Shown piece by piece: positions 1 through 7,528 of a stretch of 64,000 nucleotides of DNA (its first letter is position 1; the number at the start of each line of letters is the position of its first letter). The stretch covers positions 205,221 through 269,220 of the forward strand of contig CAVTJO010000016.1 of assembly GCA_963734955.1 (NCBI GenBank), written 5' to 3'. The notes beneath the pieces are model-generated. The model was not told where the DNA came from. It was given only the letters and a program-made list of their open reading frames with translations, and did no database searches. The translations under genes and the position numbers were made by a program. Source of the DNA: UBA11986 sp963734955 (GTDB lineage Bacteria; Bacteroidota; Ignavibacteria; UBA10030; UBA6906).

Positions 1-814
1 ATGGGTCGACGAAATTTGCCGTGCCGACCTGCACTGCCGAAGCACCCACCATCAGGAACTCGAGTGCATCATTGACATTCGCAATACCTCCGATGCCGAG
101 GATGGGAATGCTTATGGCTCGAGCAGTTTCATACACTTTGGCCAGTGCGATGGGCTTGATCGCGGGTCCCGACAGCCCACCCGTAATCGTCGAGAGAACC
201 GGTTTGCGGGTCTTGACATCCACTGCCATGCCGATGAGCGTGTTGATAACCGAAACAGCGTCTGCTCCTTCCGCTTCGACGGCTCGTGCAAAGTCAGCGA
301 TGTGGGTGACATTGGGAGTAAGCTTCAGGATGAGAGGTTTCCTGGTGCGTGGACGAAGCCGTCGAGTGATCTCAGCAGTCAGATCACAGTTGGTTCCAAA
401 ACTCAAGCCCCCCTCTCTGACATTCGGACAGGAGACGTTGATCTCGTACCCGTCAACACCTTCTTCCGACTCAAGCTCGTCGAGCACGGCACAGTATTCG
501 TCAATGGAACTAGCGGCGATGTTTGCAATAATCGTAGTATCGATCGTCCGAAGAAAGGGAAGTTTCTCGCTGATAAATCGTTTCACCCCGATGTTCGCCA
601 AACCGATGGAGTTCAACATTCCTCCTGCGGTCTCGACGATTCGCGGTGGAGGATTGCCGTCTCTTGGTTTGAGCGACAGCGATTTCGTGATTAAGCCACC
701 AAGCTGATTGACATCCACGAGATCAAGACACTCATCACCATACCCGAACGTTCCCGATGCAACAAGGACCCGGTTCTTGAACACGAGGTTTCCGATCATG
801 AAGGATGTAATCAT
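1..814 (-). CDS. pyrD: Dihydroorotate dehydrogenase, class 1B catalytic subunit (3' end beyond window)
   Basis: Oxidises dihydroorotate to orotate in pyrimidine synthesis; in class 1B enzymes the electrons pass to NAD+ through the partner PyrK. The reverse-strand translation runs 271 codons from ATG at 814 to the window edge, so roughly the last 30-40 residues are missing. It shows the FMN-barrel start (VASGTFGYGDE), a KSLSLKPRDGNPPPR loop, the NVSCPN motif whose cysteine is the class 1 catalytic base, and the phosphate-binding GIGGI and GTANF segments near the end. The ATG overlaps the pyrK stop codon (ATGA), indicating translational coupling. The Cys base together with the adjacent PyrK makes class 1B, not the membrane class 2, near certain. 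Confidence 0.96.
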   Translation of the reverse strand, partial: MITSFMIGNLVFKNRVLVASGTFGYGDECLDLVDVNQLGGLITKSLSLKPRDGNPPPRIVETAGGMLNSIGLANIGVKRFISEKLPFLRTIDTTIIANIAASSIDEYCAVLDELESEEGVDGYEINVSCPNVREGGLSFGTNCDLTAEITRRLRPRTRKPLILKLTPNVTHIADFARAVEAEGADAVSVINTLIGMAVDVKTRKPVLSTITGGLSGPAIKPIALAKVYETARAISIPILGIGGIANVNDALEFLMVGASAVQVGTANFVDP

Positions 815-1605
815 AGCCTTATTCTACTGATATCGAATGTCGGGCCGTCCTTACACATCAGCGCATATTTCTTCTCACTGCCGGCAAGCTCAACGGGACA
901 CCCCTGGCAAATGCCAAACCCGCAGCCCATCGGTCCTTCGAGTGATGCCTCGCATCGTATGCCGCGTTCCAATGCAAACGATTGAAGAGCTCTAAGCATG
1001 GGTGTCGGCCCACAGGCAAACATTTTCAACCCCGTCGTTGTGGTGGGCAGTTCGTGTCTCAGGAGATCAACGACATTGCCGTGATATCCTTTCGAGCCAT
1101 CGTCGGTCGCGATGTGGACATTTTCCAGATGCTGATCGGCGATCATCGTTGCAGTCCGGCTTCCAAGAAATGTGATGATGGACTTTCCGGCGCGAATCAG
1201 CTGACGTGTGACAAGAGGAAGCGGCGCGACACCCAAGCCGCCCCCAACGAGCACCGCGGTTGCGAACTTTTCCACATCCACCCCAAATGGGACCCCCAGC
1301 GGCCCAAGAACATCGATCGCTTCGCCGGGCGGTTTTGCCCGAAGGGCTGCCGTCCCCTTTCCAATGACGCTGAATATGATCTGAACCTCGTCGCCCTGGA
1401 CAAAATAGACGCTGAAGGGACGTCGAAGCAATGGTTCGATACCTGCATCGGGTTTTATGTTGACGAATTGACCGGGGGAAACTGTCGAAGCGATGGACGG
1501 AGAGAAAAATGTGAGGACGAAGATGTTTTCAGCGACCTGTTCAACATTCTTGACGGAGCAAATTTGCTGGATCATCAAGCGATGGATTTGCGGCTTCTTT
1601 GTCAT
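811..1605 (-). CDS. pyrK: Dihydroorotate dehydrogenase electron-transfer subunit PyrK
   Basis: FAD and [2Fe-2S] subunit that passes electrons from PyrD to NAD+. The 264-residue protein has the ferredoxin-reductase order: FAD motif RRPFSVY near residue 60, a glycine-rich NAD-binding segment (VGGGLGVAPL) near 120, CGP near 200, and a C-terminal cluster site with four cysteines (C-GFGI-C-QG-C followed by LMCKDGP). The chosen ATG lies 65 bp inside the 3' end of the upstream TPR gene. An internal ATG at 1575 would shorten the overlap and fits the family length equally well; neither has a strong ribosome site. The stop overlaps the pyrD start by 4 bp. Confidence 0.95.
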   Translation of the reverse strand: MTKKPQIHRLMIQQICSVKNVEQVAENIFVLTFFSPSIASTVSPGQFVNIKPDAGIEPLLRRPFSVYFVQGDEVQIIFSVIGKGTAALRAKPPGEAIDVLGPLGVPFGVDVEKFATAVLVGGGLGVAPLPLVTRQLIRAGKSIITFLGSRTATMIADQHLENVHIATDDGSKGYHGNVVDLLRHELPTTTTGLKMFACGPTPMLRALQSFALERGIRCEASLEGPMGCGFGICQGCPVELAGSEKKYALMCKDGPTFDISRIRL

Positions 1606-3847
1606 TTCCGGGCGGTGACGATGCGTCTTCCTTCTTGAGCTCGTCGGGTGACTTCTCCTCTTCTTCGCGAGGTTTCACCGCCGACGAATCCTTTGCAGTG
1701 GGAGGTGCCAACTCCTTCTGTTTGCCAAGGTCAGGGATCTTGTTATCATTTCCGGACTTCTCGCGTCCTTTTCCCGCAACAGAATCCCTGGCAGCTGCCG
1801 CAATCGAGTCTTTGTGTTGCTGAACGTTCTTCTTGAAGAGGTCATACTCTTCAACCTTTGGTCTCGCTGCCAGGGCATACCGGGACCCAGGGTACAGCGC
1901 TACGAGTTTTCGGTAGCTCGCTACTGCGCTGTCTGGAACAACGTCCACGCTTTCATACAGCCACCCCAGGGCGTATTGCGCCTTCGACGCAATCGGGGAT
2001 GCCGGGTACAAATGCACAATGTTCCGCAGAGTATCGCGGGCAGCCTTTGTCTCGCCCGAGTTAATAAGACCTTCGGCTCGAGCGTATGAGGTTTCCGCGG
2101 GATCAACCGCCTTTTCTGTGACCGGTAATCCCAGCTGACGTTCAGCCTCAGGTGCGAATTCGGAATCGGGAAACCTTTCCACAATCACCCGGTACAATGA
2201 ATCAATTGTGGGGCGTGGGCGTGTGCTATCCTGGCTGTAGATCTGTGCAAGAGTATACAGCGCCCTAGGTGCCTGTTTGCTCCCCGGATGCTCGATGAGC
2301 AGGTCCATGTACCATTTTTCGGCAGAGTCAGGCAATCCCATCACTGTGTAGAACAGTGCGGCAAGCTCAGTTTTGGCATAGGCTAATCGAGAGTTGGCGG
2401 AATCGAGGGAAATGGGTGGAGGTAACGGTATTCGTGGTGGAGTCACCACTGCTTGCTTGTGGAGGCTGTCAACTGTCGAGTCGCTCACCGTGGCAAGGTG
2501 AAGATTTCTTGCATGAATAGTGTCAGTTGTCGAATCGCTGCTCGCTGCAATCTGAATGTGCGGGACATGAAGGCTATCGACAGTCGAGTCACTGGCAGCC
2601 GTCACACTCATGCGAGCGGTATCAGGTGGCGCAAGGATGGCGGATTTGATGCTGTCGAATTTCTGAATCTCATTTCTGTATTGAAGATACTTGCCCAGGT
2701 ACTCGGCGCGTCGTGTCAGTTGCTGAGTGATTAGGGCTTGAGGAAATTCTGATTTCCCCTTAGTATACTGGGTGTATGCCGAGTCAAATTGAAAGAGGAT
2801 TGTCTCATACAACGAGCCGAGTTGGAAATACGACTTCGCTGAAGACTCCGTGCGTGCATACGACGTGTCGACGTATGTATATTGTGCGATTGCCGAGGGA
2901 TACTCCTTGCTCGCCTTGAAGACGTTTCCAATCTCGAGACTTATCTCACCGTAAAATTCCTTGTAGTTGGAACTGGAAAGCAAATCACGCAGCAGCCTCA
3001 GACTTTCCTCGTATGCGCCGAGTTTGCACAACATCCGGGCCTCTCCGATTTTTCCCTTGTACGTCGTCTCGAAACCCGGACTCGCAGCTTCCGCCTTTCT
3101 GTAAGCATCCAGAGCTCGTTGATCGTTCCCCTCTTGAGTGTTCAGTGCCGCAAGGTTCAAGTATGCTATACATCGTTCTTCCGCTGTCCCTCCCTTTTCG
3201 GCTGCGGTTTGAAAATAGATCTTGGCCTGATCAGGATTCTTATTGTCCGCCTCAATTTGTGCAAGCAACATGGAAGCCTTGGCCGCATAATCGTCGTCGC
3301 CATTCTTATTCGCATTATCCAGCAACACCTTGGCCACGCCGCTTGATTTCGTTTTGTCATTCAACATGTAGTAGCAGTAACCGAGCAAAAGCTCACCGTC
3401 GTCGACAAGACTGCTGTTCGGGAACTGTTCAAGCAACTCTTTGAATTTTCGTTCCGCCTGCTGGTAGTCGTTCTGGTAGTAGTATGACTTGCCGATCATG
3501 AGCAACGCGTTATCAACCAGGCTGGATTCGGAATGATACTGCAAGAGCTTTGAGCACTTCTCGATGACAGTGGTAAACTTGGCCTTGGTAGTGGCCTGTA
3601 TGTTGAAGGGATAGCCAAACGGCCGGTCGTTCTGCTTGTTCTCCCGCTGCGACAGGAGCTCGTCCTCCGCATCCTTGAACTGGCGCTGGGCATTGTAGTA
3701 CGTGTTGAAATACGCGCCGATGAACGTGCCAATCCCGCAACCGGGAATCAAACATGGGATGACAACCAACACGGAGACGAGGAGAAGGGTTCTGCTTATT
3801 GGTCCAACCAGGTGGGGCAATTCACTGACTCCATTCGCTTGCAACAC
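1541..3847 (-). CDS. Large TPR-repeat lipoprotein
   Basis: 768 residues. The N-terminus has a hydrophobic stretch ending in a lipobox-like IPGC at about residue 37, so it is probably anchored to the periplasmic side of an envelope membrane. The remainder is helical with repeated TPR signatures (YLNLAALN, ALDAYRKAE, KYYQ-type pairs) at about 90-370 and again at 500-690. These flank a linker at about 420-470 holding three near-copies of a short Ser/Asp-rich SDSTVDSLH motif. The tail is Lys/Glu/Asp-rich. The architecture resembles BamD/YbgF-type envelope TPR proteins, but no specific function can be assigned. The exact start is uncertain (GTG at 3847 or a later TTG near 3820). It is the first gene of the pyrK-pyrD transcription unit. 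Confidence 0.8.
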   Translation of the reverse strand: MLQANGVSELPHLVGPISRTLLLVSVLVVIPCLIPGCGIGTFIGAYFNTYYNAQRQFKDAEDELLSQRENKQNDRPFGYPFNIQATTKAKFTTVIEKCSKLLQYHSESSLVDNALLMIGKSYYYQNDYQQAERKFKELLEQFPNSSLVDDGELLLGYCYYMLNDKTKSSGVAKVLLDNANKNGDDDYAAKASMLLAQIEADNKNPDQAKIYFQTAAEKGGTAEERCIAYLNLAALNTQEGNDQRALDAYRKAEAASPGFETTYKGKIGEARMLCKLGAYEESLRLLRDLLSSSNYKEFYGEISLEIGNVFKASKEYPSAIAQYTYVDTSYARTESSAKSYFQLGSLYETILFQFDSAYTQYTKGKSEFPQALITQQLTRRAEYLGKYLQYRNEIQKFDSIKSAILAPPDTARMSVTAASDSTVDSLHVPHIQIAASSDSTTDTIHARNLHLATVSDSTVDSLHKQAVVTPPRIPLPPPISLDSANSRLAYAKTELAALFYTVMGLPDSAEKWYMDLLIEHPGSKQAPRALYTLAQIYSQDSTRPRPTIDSLYRVIVERFPDSEFAPEAERQLGLPVTEKAVDPAETSYARAEGLINSGETKAARDTLRNIVHLYPASPIASKAQYALGWLYESVDVVPDSAVASYRKLVALYPGSRYALAARPKVEEYDLFKKNVQQHKDSIAAAARDSVAGKGREKSGNDNKIPDLGKQKELAPPTAKDSSAVKPREEEEKSPDELKKEDASSPPGNDKEAANPSLDDPANLLRQEC

Positions 3848-3974
3848 ACGAAAAATTAGGGAGAATCTGACCCAAAGTCAATATCGACTGGTTAAACCTT
3901 TCACCTCCGACTGAATCAAAGATAATGAAAGCGGAATCATAGCACACACAAAAGGCATTCACAGGAGAACAACA

Positions 3975-4490
3975 ATGAACACGAAAGGCATAGCCGCCAT
4001 GCTGTTAGCCGCCTCGACGCTCGCATTTGCGCAGCCGCAGGACAGGCCGAACATGGGGGATCAAATGAGACAACGACACGAACGTCTCATGGGGGCGCTG
4101 CATCTTACCGACCAGCAGGAGTCCCAAATCAAGAAACTCCATCTCGATCTGGAGCGAAAACAAGCGCAGGTTCGATCGAAGATCCAACTGGCACGTCTGG
4201 ACATGAAGGAGATTTATTTGTCTGATAAGATCGACCGAAGTGCACTCGAAAGATCGTTGAAACAGGTTTCGGATCTTCAGTACCAGCAGAAATTGAACTT
4301 CGTCGATTTTTGGTTCTCGGTCAATTCGATGTTGACTCCCGAACAACAGAAGACATGGAAACAGCACGTTGGAGAGATGGCGGGCCGGATGCGACAGGGA
4401 ATGGGACAGATGATGCGCGAAAGGATGTTTAACAGAGGTCCGATGAGAGGGTCAATGATGCATGACCCACCTGAGGAGAACGATAATTAG
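3975..4490 (+). CDS. Spy/CpxP-like periplasmic protein (LTxxQ family)
   Basis: 171 residues with a clean signal peptide (MNTKGIAAMLLAASTLAFA, cleavage after AQ) and an all-helical body carrying the two LTxxQ-type motifs of the family: LTDQQ near residue 44 and LTPEQQ near 118. The C-terminal tail is rich in Met, Arg and Gly (MRQGMGQMMRERM). Members of this family act as periplasmic chaperones or metal/stress sensors. The Met-rich tail would suit metal binding, but that is inference. The gene is transcribed divergently from the TPR/pyrK/pyrD unit and followed by a strong terminator, so it is likely a single-gene unit. An AGGAGA ribosome site lies just upstream. Confidence 0.85.
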   Translation: MNTKGIAAMLLAASTLAFAQPQDRPNMGDQMRQRHERLMGALHLTDQQESQIKKLHLDLERKQAQVRSKIQLARLDMKEIYLSDKIDRSALERSLKQVSDLQYQQKLNFVDFWFSVNSMLTPEQQKTWKQHVGEMAGRMRQGMGQMMRERMFNRGPMRGSMMHDPPEENDN

Positions 4491-4516
4491 GTGAGGTGTA
4501 GTCCGGATTCTCTGTC

Positions 4517-4547
4517 CGAAGGGAGCGTGTGCTCCCTTCGTTGTTTT
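4517..4547 (+). terminator. Rho-independent terminator
   Basis: A perfect 10-bp stem (CGAAGGGAGC with GCTCCCTTCG) and GTGT loop are followed by TTGTTTT, 27 bases after the stop of the Spy-like gene. The convergent SDR gene ends inside the T-tract; the hairpin has no T-run on the other strand, so it works as a terminator mainly for the plus strand. Confidence 0.85.
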
Positions 4548-5250
4548 ATGGATTCGTGGGTCTGACATCAATTTCACTGAACATGCTTCGCTCCGGTGCA
4601 GTAAGAGCAAACACGATGGCGCTCGCAACATCTTCCGGCTGAGTGATGTTCCTTCCCTTCTTTCCTGTTGCCGAGAAGTCAGTATCAACAGACCCGGGGA
4701 ATATTGTGATGACACGGATGTTATGTTCCCGTACCTCGAGCATAAGGGATGATGCAAACGCCCTGAGAGCCCACTTTGTGGCACTATAGCCGGCTCCTCC
4801 TTTGAAGCTGTTCTTCCCTGCAAGGGAGTTCACATTAACGACGGCCCCACTCTTTGCACTGATCATGAAAGGGAGCACGGCCTTGGTCGCAACAAATACG
4901 CCGCGCACATTCAGGCTCCACATCTCATCAAACTCCCTCAACGAGAGCTCGACCGCGGGCTTGAAGTATCCCAGGCCGGCATTGTTTACCAGAACATTGA
5001 CATGGCCCAGTTTCGTGACGGTCGATTGAACCATCCGCTCAACTTGTGAAGGATCAGTCATGTCTGCCACCTCCACACTCGCTCGACAATTGAGCGAATG
5101 AATGTGATCCATCACGGCGGTCAGTCGATCCTTTGATCTAGCCACGAGAACTATATGTGCGCCCTCCTTCGCCAGAGCCTCCGCTATGGCCTTGCCGATC
5201 CCTTTGCTGGCCCCAGTGACAATCGCCACCTGACCATCAAGCCGTCCCAT
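4546..5250 (-). CDS. Short-chain dehydrogenase/reductase (candidate sepiapterin reductase)
   Basis: Classical SDR of 234 residues: cofactor motif GASKGIG near residue 15, NNAG near 90, catalytic Ser in NVNSLAG, and YSATK holding the Tyr/Lys pair. An Arg-Ser after the second strand (VARSKDR) favours NADP(H). The ATG at 5250 is preferred because GGGAG lies 6 bases upstream; two earlier in-frame starts (5262, 5265) lack this. It sits downstream of PTPS and folE on the same strand, 93 bp after folE. The neighbours therefore suggest the last step of tetrahydrobiopterin-type synthesis, as the sepiapterin reductases of green sulfur bacteria are also SDRs. From sequence alone a FabG-like reductase remains possible. 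Confidence 0.85.
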   Translation of the reverse strand: MGRLDGQVAIVTGASKGIGKAIAEALAKEGAHIVLVARSKDRLTAVMDHIHSLNCRASVEVADMTDPSQVERMVQSTVTKLGHVNVLVNNAGLGYFKPAVELSLREFDEMWSLNVRGVFVATKAVLPFMISAKSGAVVNVNSLAGKNSFKGGAGYSATKWALRAFASSLMLEVREHNIRVITIFPGSVDTDFSATGKKGRNITQPEDVASAIVFALTAPERSMFSEIDVRPTNP

Positions 5251-5343
5251 GCCAGCTCCCATCAATTGGATTTACATCGTAAGAAATGAGTGAAATGTGT
5301 TGCAGTTATAGCGTTCCACCTGTGGACTTCAAAGGAATTCTCT

Positions 5344-5928
5344 CTAAGGGAGTTTTCCATTTATCAACATCAGAAACTCCTGCCTCGTCTTGTCGTCTTC
5401 CCTAAAAACACCGAGCATGGTGCTCGTCGTTGCAATGGAGTTCTGTTTCTCAACCCCCCGCATCATCATGCACATATGCCTTGCCTCAATCACCACCCCA
5501 ACTCCCATCGGGGCCAACGCATCATAGAGGGTATCAGCGATTTGTTTCGTCATCCGTTCCTGAACCTGGAGGCGTCGGCTGAACACCTCGATAATCCTCG
5601 GTATCTTACTGAGGCCGACGATCTTGCCGTCTGGGATGTATGCCACGTGTGCCTTCCCGAAAAAGGGGAGCATGTGATGCTCGCACATGCTGAAGAAATC
5701 GATGTCTTTCACGATCACCATCTCGCTGTACTTCTCGTCGAAGACGGCGCCGTTCAGTTCCTTTGCGATGTCCTTTGTATACCCGCTCGTCAGGAATGCC
5801 AACGCCCTCGCAACACGCTGCGGTGTCAACATCAACCCTTCACGAGTGGGATCTTCGCCTACTTGCTCCAGCATCTGTCTGACAATTTCCTCGAGCTTGG
5901 TCGTTGAAACATCAGGTGCGGCTTCCAA
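5344..5928 (-). CDS. folE: GTP cyclohydrolase I
   Basis: Converts GTP to 7,8-dihydroneopterin triphosphate, the entry step to folate and biopterin. The 194-residue protein carries the zinc ligands (MCEHHMLPF and, later, HMCMMMRG), the VGLSKIPR substrate loop and the QERMTKQ segment, at normal family length. The start is a TTG directly after the PTPS stop codon, with GGAGGTG overlapping the end of that gene as ribosome site, so the two are translationally coupled. Pairing with PTPS points to biopterin or another pteridine as well as folate. Confidence 0.96.
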   Translation of the reverse strand: MEAAPDVSTTKLEEIVRQMLEQVGEDPTREGLMLTPQRVARALAFLTSGYTKDIAKELNGAVFDEKYSEMVIVKDIDFFSMCEHHMLPFFGKAHVAYIPDGKIVGLSKIPRIIEVFSRRLQVQERMTKQIADTLYDALAPMGVGVVIEARHMCMMMRGVEKQNSIATTSTMLGVFREDDKTRQEFLMLINGKLP

Positions 5929-6339
5929 TTACGCACCTCCTCTGTATTCGACGAAGTTGTTGCCCGACTCGGAGAGTTTGATAGAGACGAGTCTCCCTTC
6001 CGAGATCTTCGGCTCAAGGATATTCCAGAACGCAACCGCCATATTCTCCGCTGTAGGAATACAGCCTCTCATGAACTCAACATCTTCATTCATGTGTTTA
6101 TGGTCAACTCGCTCAATAATCTCCACCTCTAGTATGTCGGCAAGCTTTTTCAGATCGATTACCATGCCGGTCTCCTGTGGCGGATCGCCCGCGACAGTCA
6201 CCTCGATCTCATAGTTATGACCGTGGCCATTGGGGTTGTTGCACTTGCCGAACACCGCTGCGTTCTTTTCGGCCGACCACAGTGGATTGAACAATCTGTG
6301 GGCCGCACAGAACTGCCCCTTTCGCGTTACGTATACCAT
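5929..6339 (-). CDS. 6-pyruvoyl-tetrahydropterin synthase
   Basis: Acts on dihydroneopterin triphosphate, the FolE product. The 136-residue protein has the zinc histidines in AAHRL and GHGHNYE, the catalytic Cys in GKCNNPNGHGH, DHKHMN and the PTAEN motif with its substrate-binding Glu. The GKCNNPNGHGH form and the ETGMVIDL segment resemble true PTPS of the biopterin pathway more than the QueD enzymes of queuosine synthesis. No queC, queE or queF is present nearby, which supports PTPS. It is the first gene of the PTPS-folE-SDR unit, with AAGGA upstream of ATG. QueD activity cannot be excluded by motif reading. Confidence 0.88.
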   Translation of the reverse strand: MVYVTRKGQFCAAHRLFNPLWSAEKNAAVFGKCNNPNGHGHNYEIEVTVAGDPPQETGMVIDLKKLADILEVEIIERVDHKHMNEDVEFMRGCIPTAENMAVAFWNILEPKISEGRLVSIKLSESGNNFVEYRGGA

Positions 6340-6364
6340 TCGTATTGTCCTTGTTCATTCAACA

Positions 6365-6823
6365 TTACAACAGGGCTAGAATTTCTTCAGTATGCCCTTC
6401 TACCTTGACCTTGGTGAAAATGTGGGAGATGGCTCCCTTCCCATCGATGACGAAGGTGGACCGTTCAATCCCCATGTAGGTCTTTCCATACATACTCTTT
6501 TCTTTCCACACACCGTACTTCTTGATCACATCCTTTGCTTCATCACTCACCAGCGTGAACGGGAGATCATACTTTTCTGTAAACTTCTTGTGTGACTCAA
6601 CGCTGTCCGCGCTTACGCCAATCACAACGGCCCCCTTCCGCTGGAGGATCTTGATGTTGTCCCGGAACGAGCATGCTTCCTTTGTGCAGCCGGGAGTGTC
6701 ATCCTTTGGATAAAAATAGAGAACGACGTTCTTTCCCTTGTAGTCCTTGAGGGAAACGCTTTCACCTGATCCGGACGGAAGCTTGAAATCTGGAGCTTTG
6801 TCACCGACCTTCAATGTTGCCAT
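6365..6823 (-). CDS. bcp: Thioredoxin-dependent peroxiredoxin, Bcp/PrxQ type
   Basis: Reduces hydroperoxides using thioredoxin. The 152-residue protein has the Bcp core YFYPKDDTPGCTKEAC, with the peroxidatic Cys and a resolving Cys five residues later, and the conserved SFRD segment. No signal peptide is visible, so it is cytoplasmic. It ends 26 bp upstream of the PTPS start and follows another peroxiredoxin gene, forming a small oxidative-stress pair on the same strand. Confidence 0.94.
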   Translation of the reverse strand: MATLKVGDKAPDFKLPSGSGESVSLKDYKGKNVVLYFYPKDDTPGCTKEACSFRDNIKILQRKGAVVIGVSADSVESHKKFTEKYDLPFTLVSDEAKDVIKKYGVWKEKSMYGKTYMGIERSTFVIDGKGAISHIFTKVKVEGHTEEILALL

Positions 6824-6879
6824 TGGAGTTGATCGATCATTGAATGTTGGAGATGACGGTGAGAGTCACCGCAACTACA

Positions 6880-7350
6880 TCAGAACGAATTCACGGCTTT
6901 GCGGACTTCATCATAGTTGGGCTCGACCCCGGGGTTATCGGAGATCCAGGAGTACTTGACTGTACCGGATGAATCAAGAACGAATACAGCACGTTTGGCT
7001 GCAGTATAGCCGGGAACGCCGGCAAAGCCGTCATAAAGTCCTGCATATTGTTTGCTCACCGCCTTTGTAACGTCACTCAACACGGTGAAGTTCAGTTTGT
7101 TTTGATCGGCAAACGCCTTGTTCGCAAATGGTGAGTCGGTGCTTGCGGCCACCACCTGGGCATTGATATTGTTGAGTGAGGCAAGAGAATCGCGGAAGGT
7201 ACACATCTCTTTGGAACACACTCCTGTGAACGCTCCAGGATAGAAAGCAAGAACCGTTTTCTTTCCCAGGAATTCATTCAGGGTTCTGGGTTTCCTGTCC
7301 AAATCGAACATTGTGAAGTCAGGCGCCTTATCTCCAACCTTGAGTGCCAT
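6880..7350 (-). CDS. Peroxiredoxin (AhpE/Prx5-like)
   Basis: 156-residue thioredoxin-fold peroxidase with the peroxidatic motif FYPGAFTGVCSKEMC. As in PrxQ a second Cys lies five residues after the first, but the flanking PGAFTGVC form is that of the AhpE/Prx5 branch. There is no signal peptide. An AGGAGG ribosome site precedes the ATG. It is followed 56 bp later by the Bcp gene. The two paralogues probably differ in peroxide or reductant preference; this cannot be resolved by sequence reading. The upstream 178 bp to the Wzi-like gene show no terminator I can identify. Confidence 0.92.
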   Translation of the reverse strand: MALKVGDKAPDFTMFDLDRKPRTLNEFLGKKTVLAFYPGAFTGVCSKEMCTFRDSLASLNNINAQVVAASTDSPFANKAFADQNKLNFTVLSDVTKAVSKQYAGLYDGFAGVPGYTAAKRAVFVLDSSGTVKYSWISDNPGVEPNYDEVRKAVNSF

Positions 7351-7528
7351 GCTGTTTCCTCCTTAGACTGAATTCTATTGTAAGTGATATGAGACCGACA
7401 AGACTGCTCTCACTTGCCGTCCGCGAGCCCATCCTCGTGAACTCATCCCGGCAATGAACTGAGAATCATCTCCCGACAAACCACAAAAGGGCAACCCCGC
7501 TGCCATCGCGTGGACAGCTCAGCAGCGA

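Noticed and set aside
5929..6339. QueD (queuosine pathway) as the primary call
   Set aside because: The GKCNNPNGHGH form and coupling with folE and an SDR favour PTPS, and no other queuosine genes lie near; kept only as an alternative.
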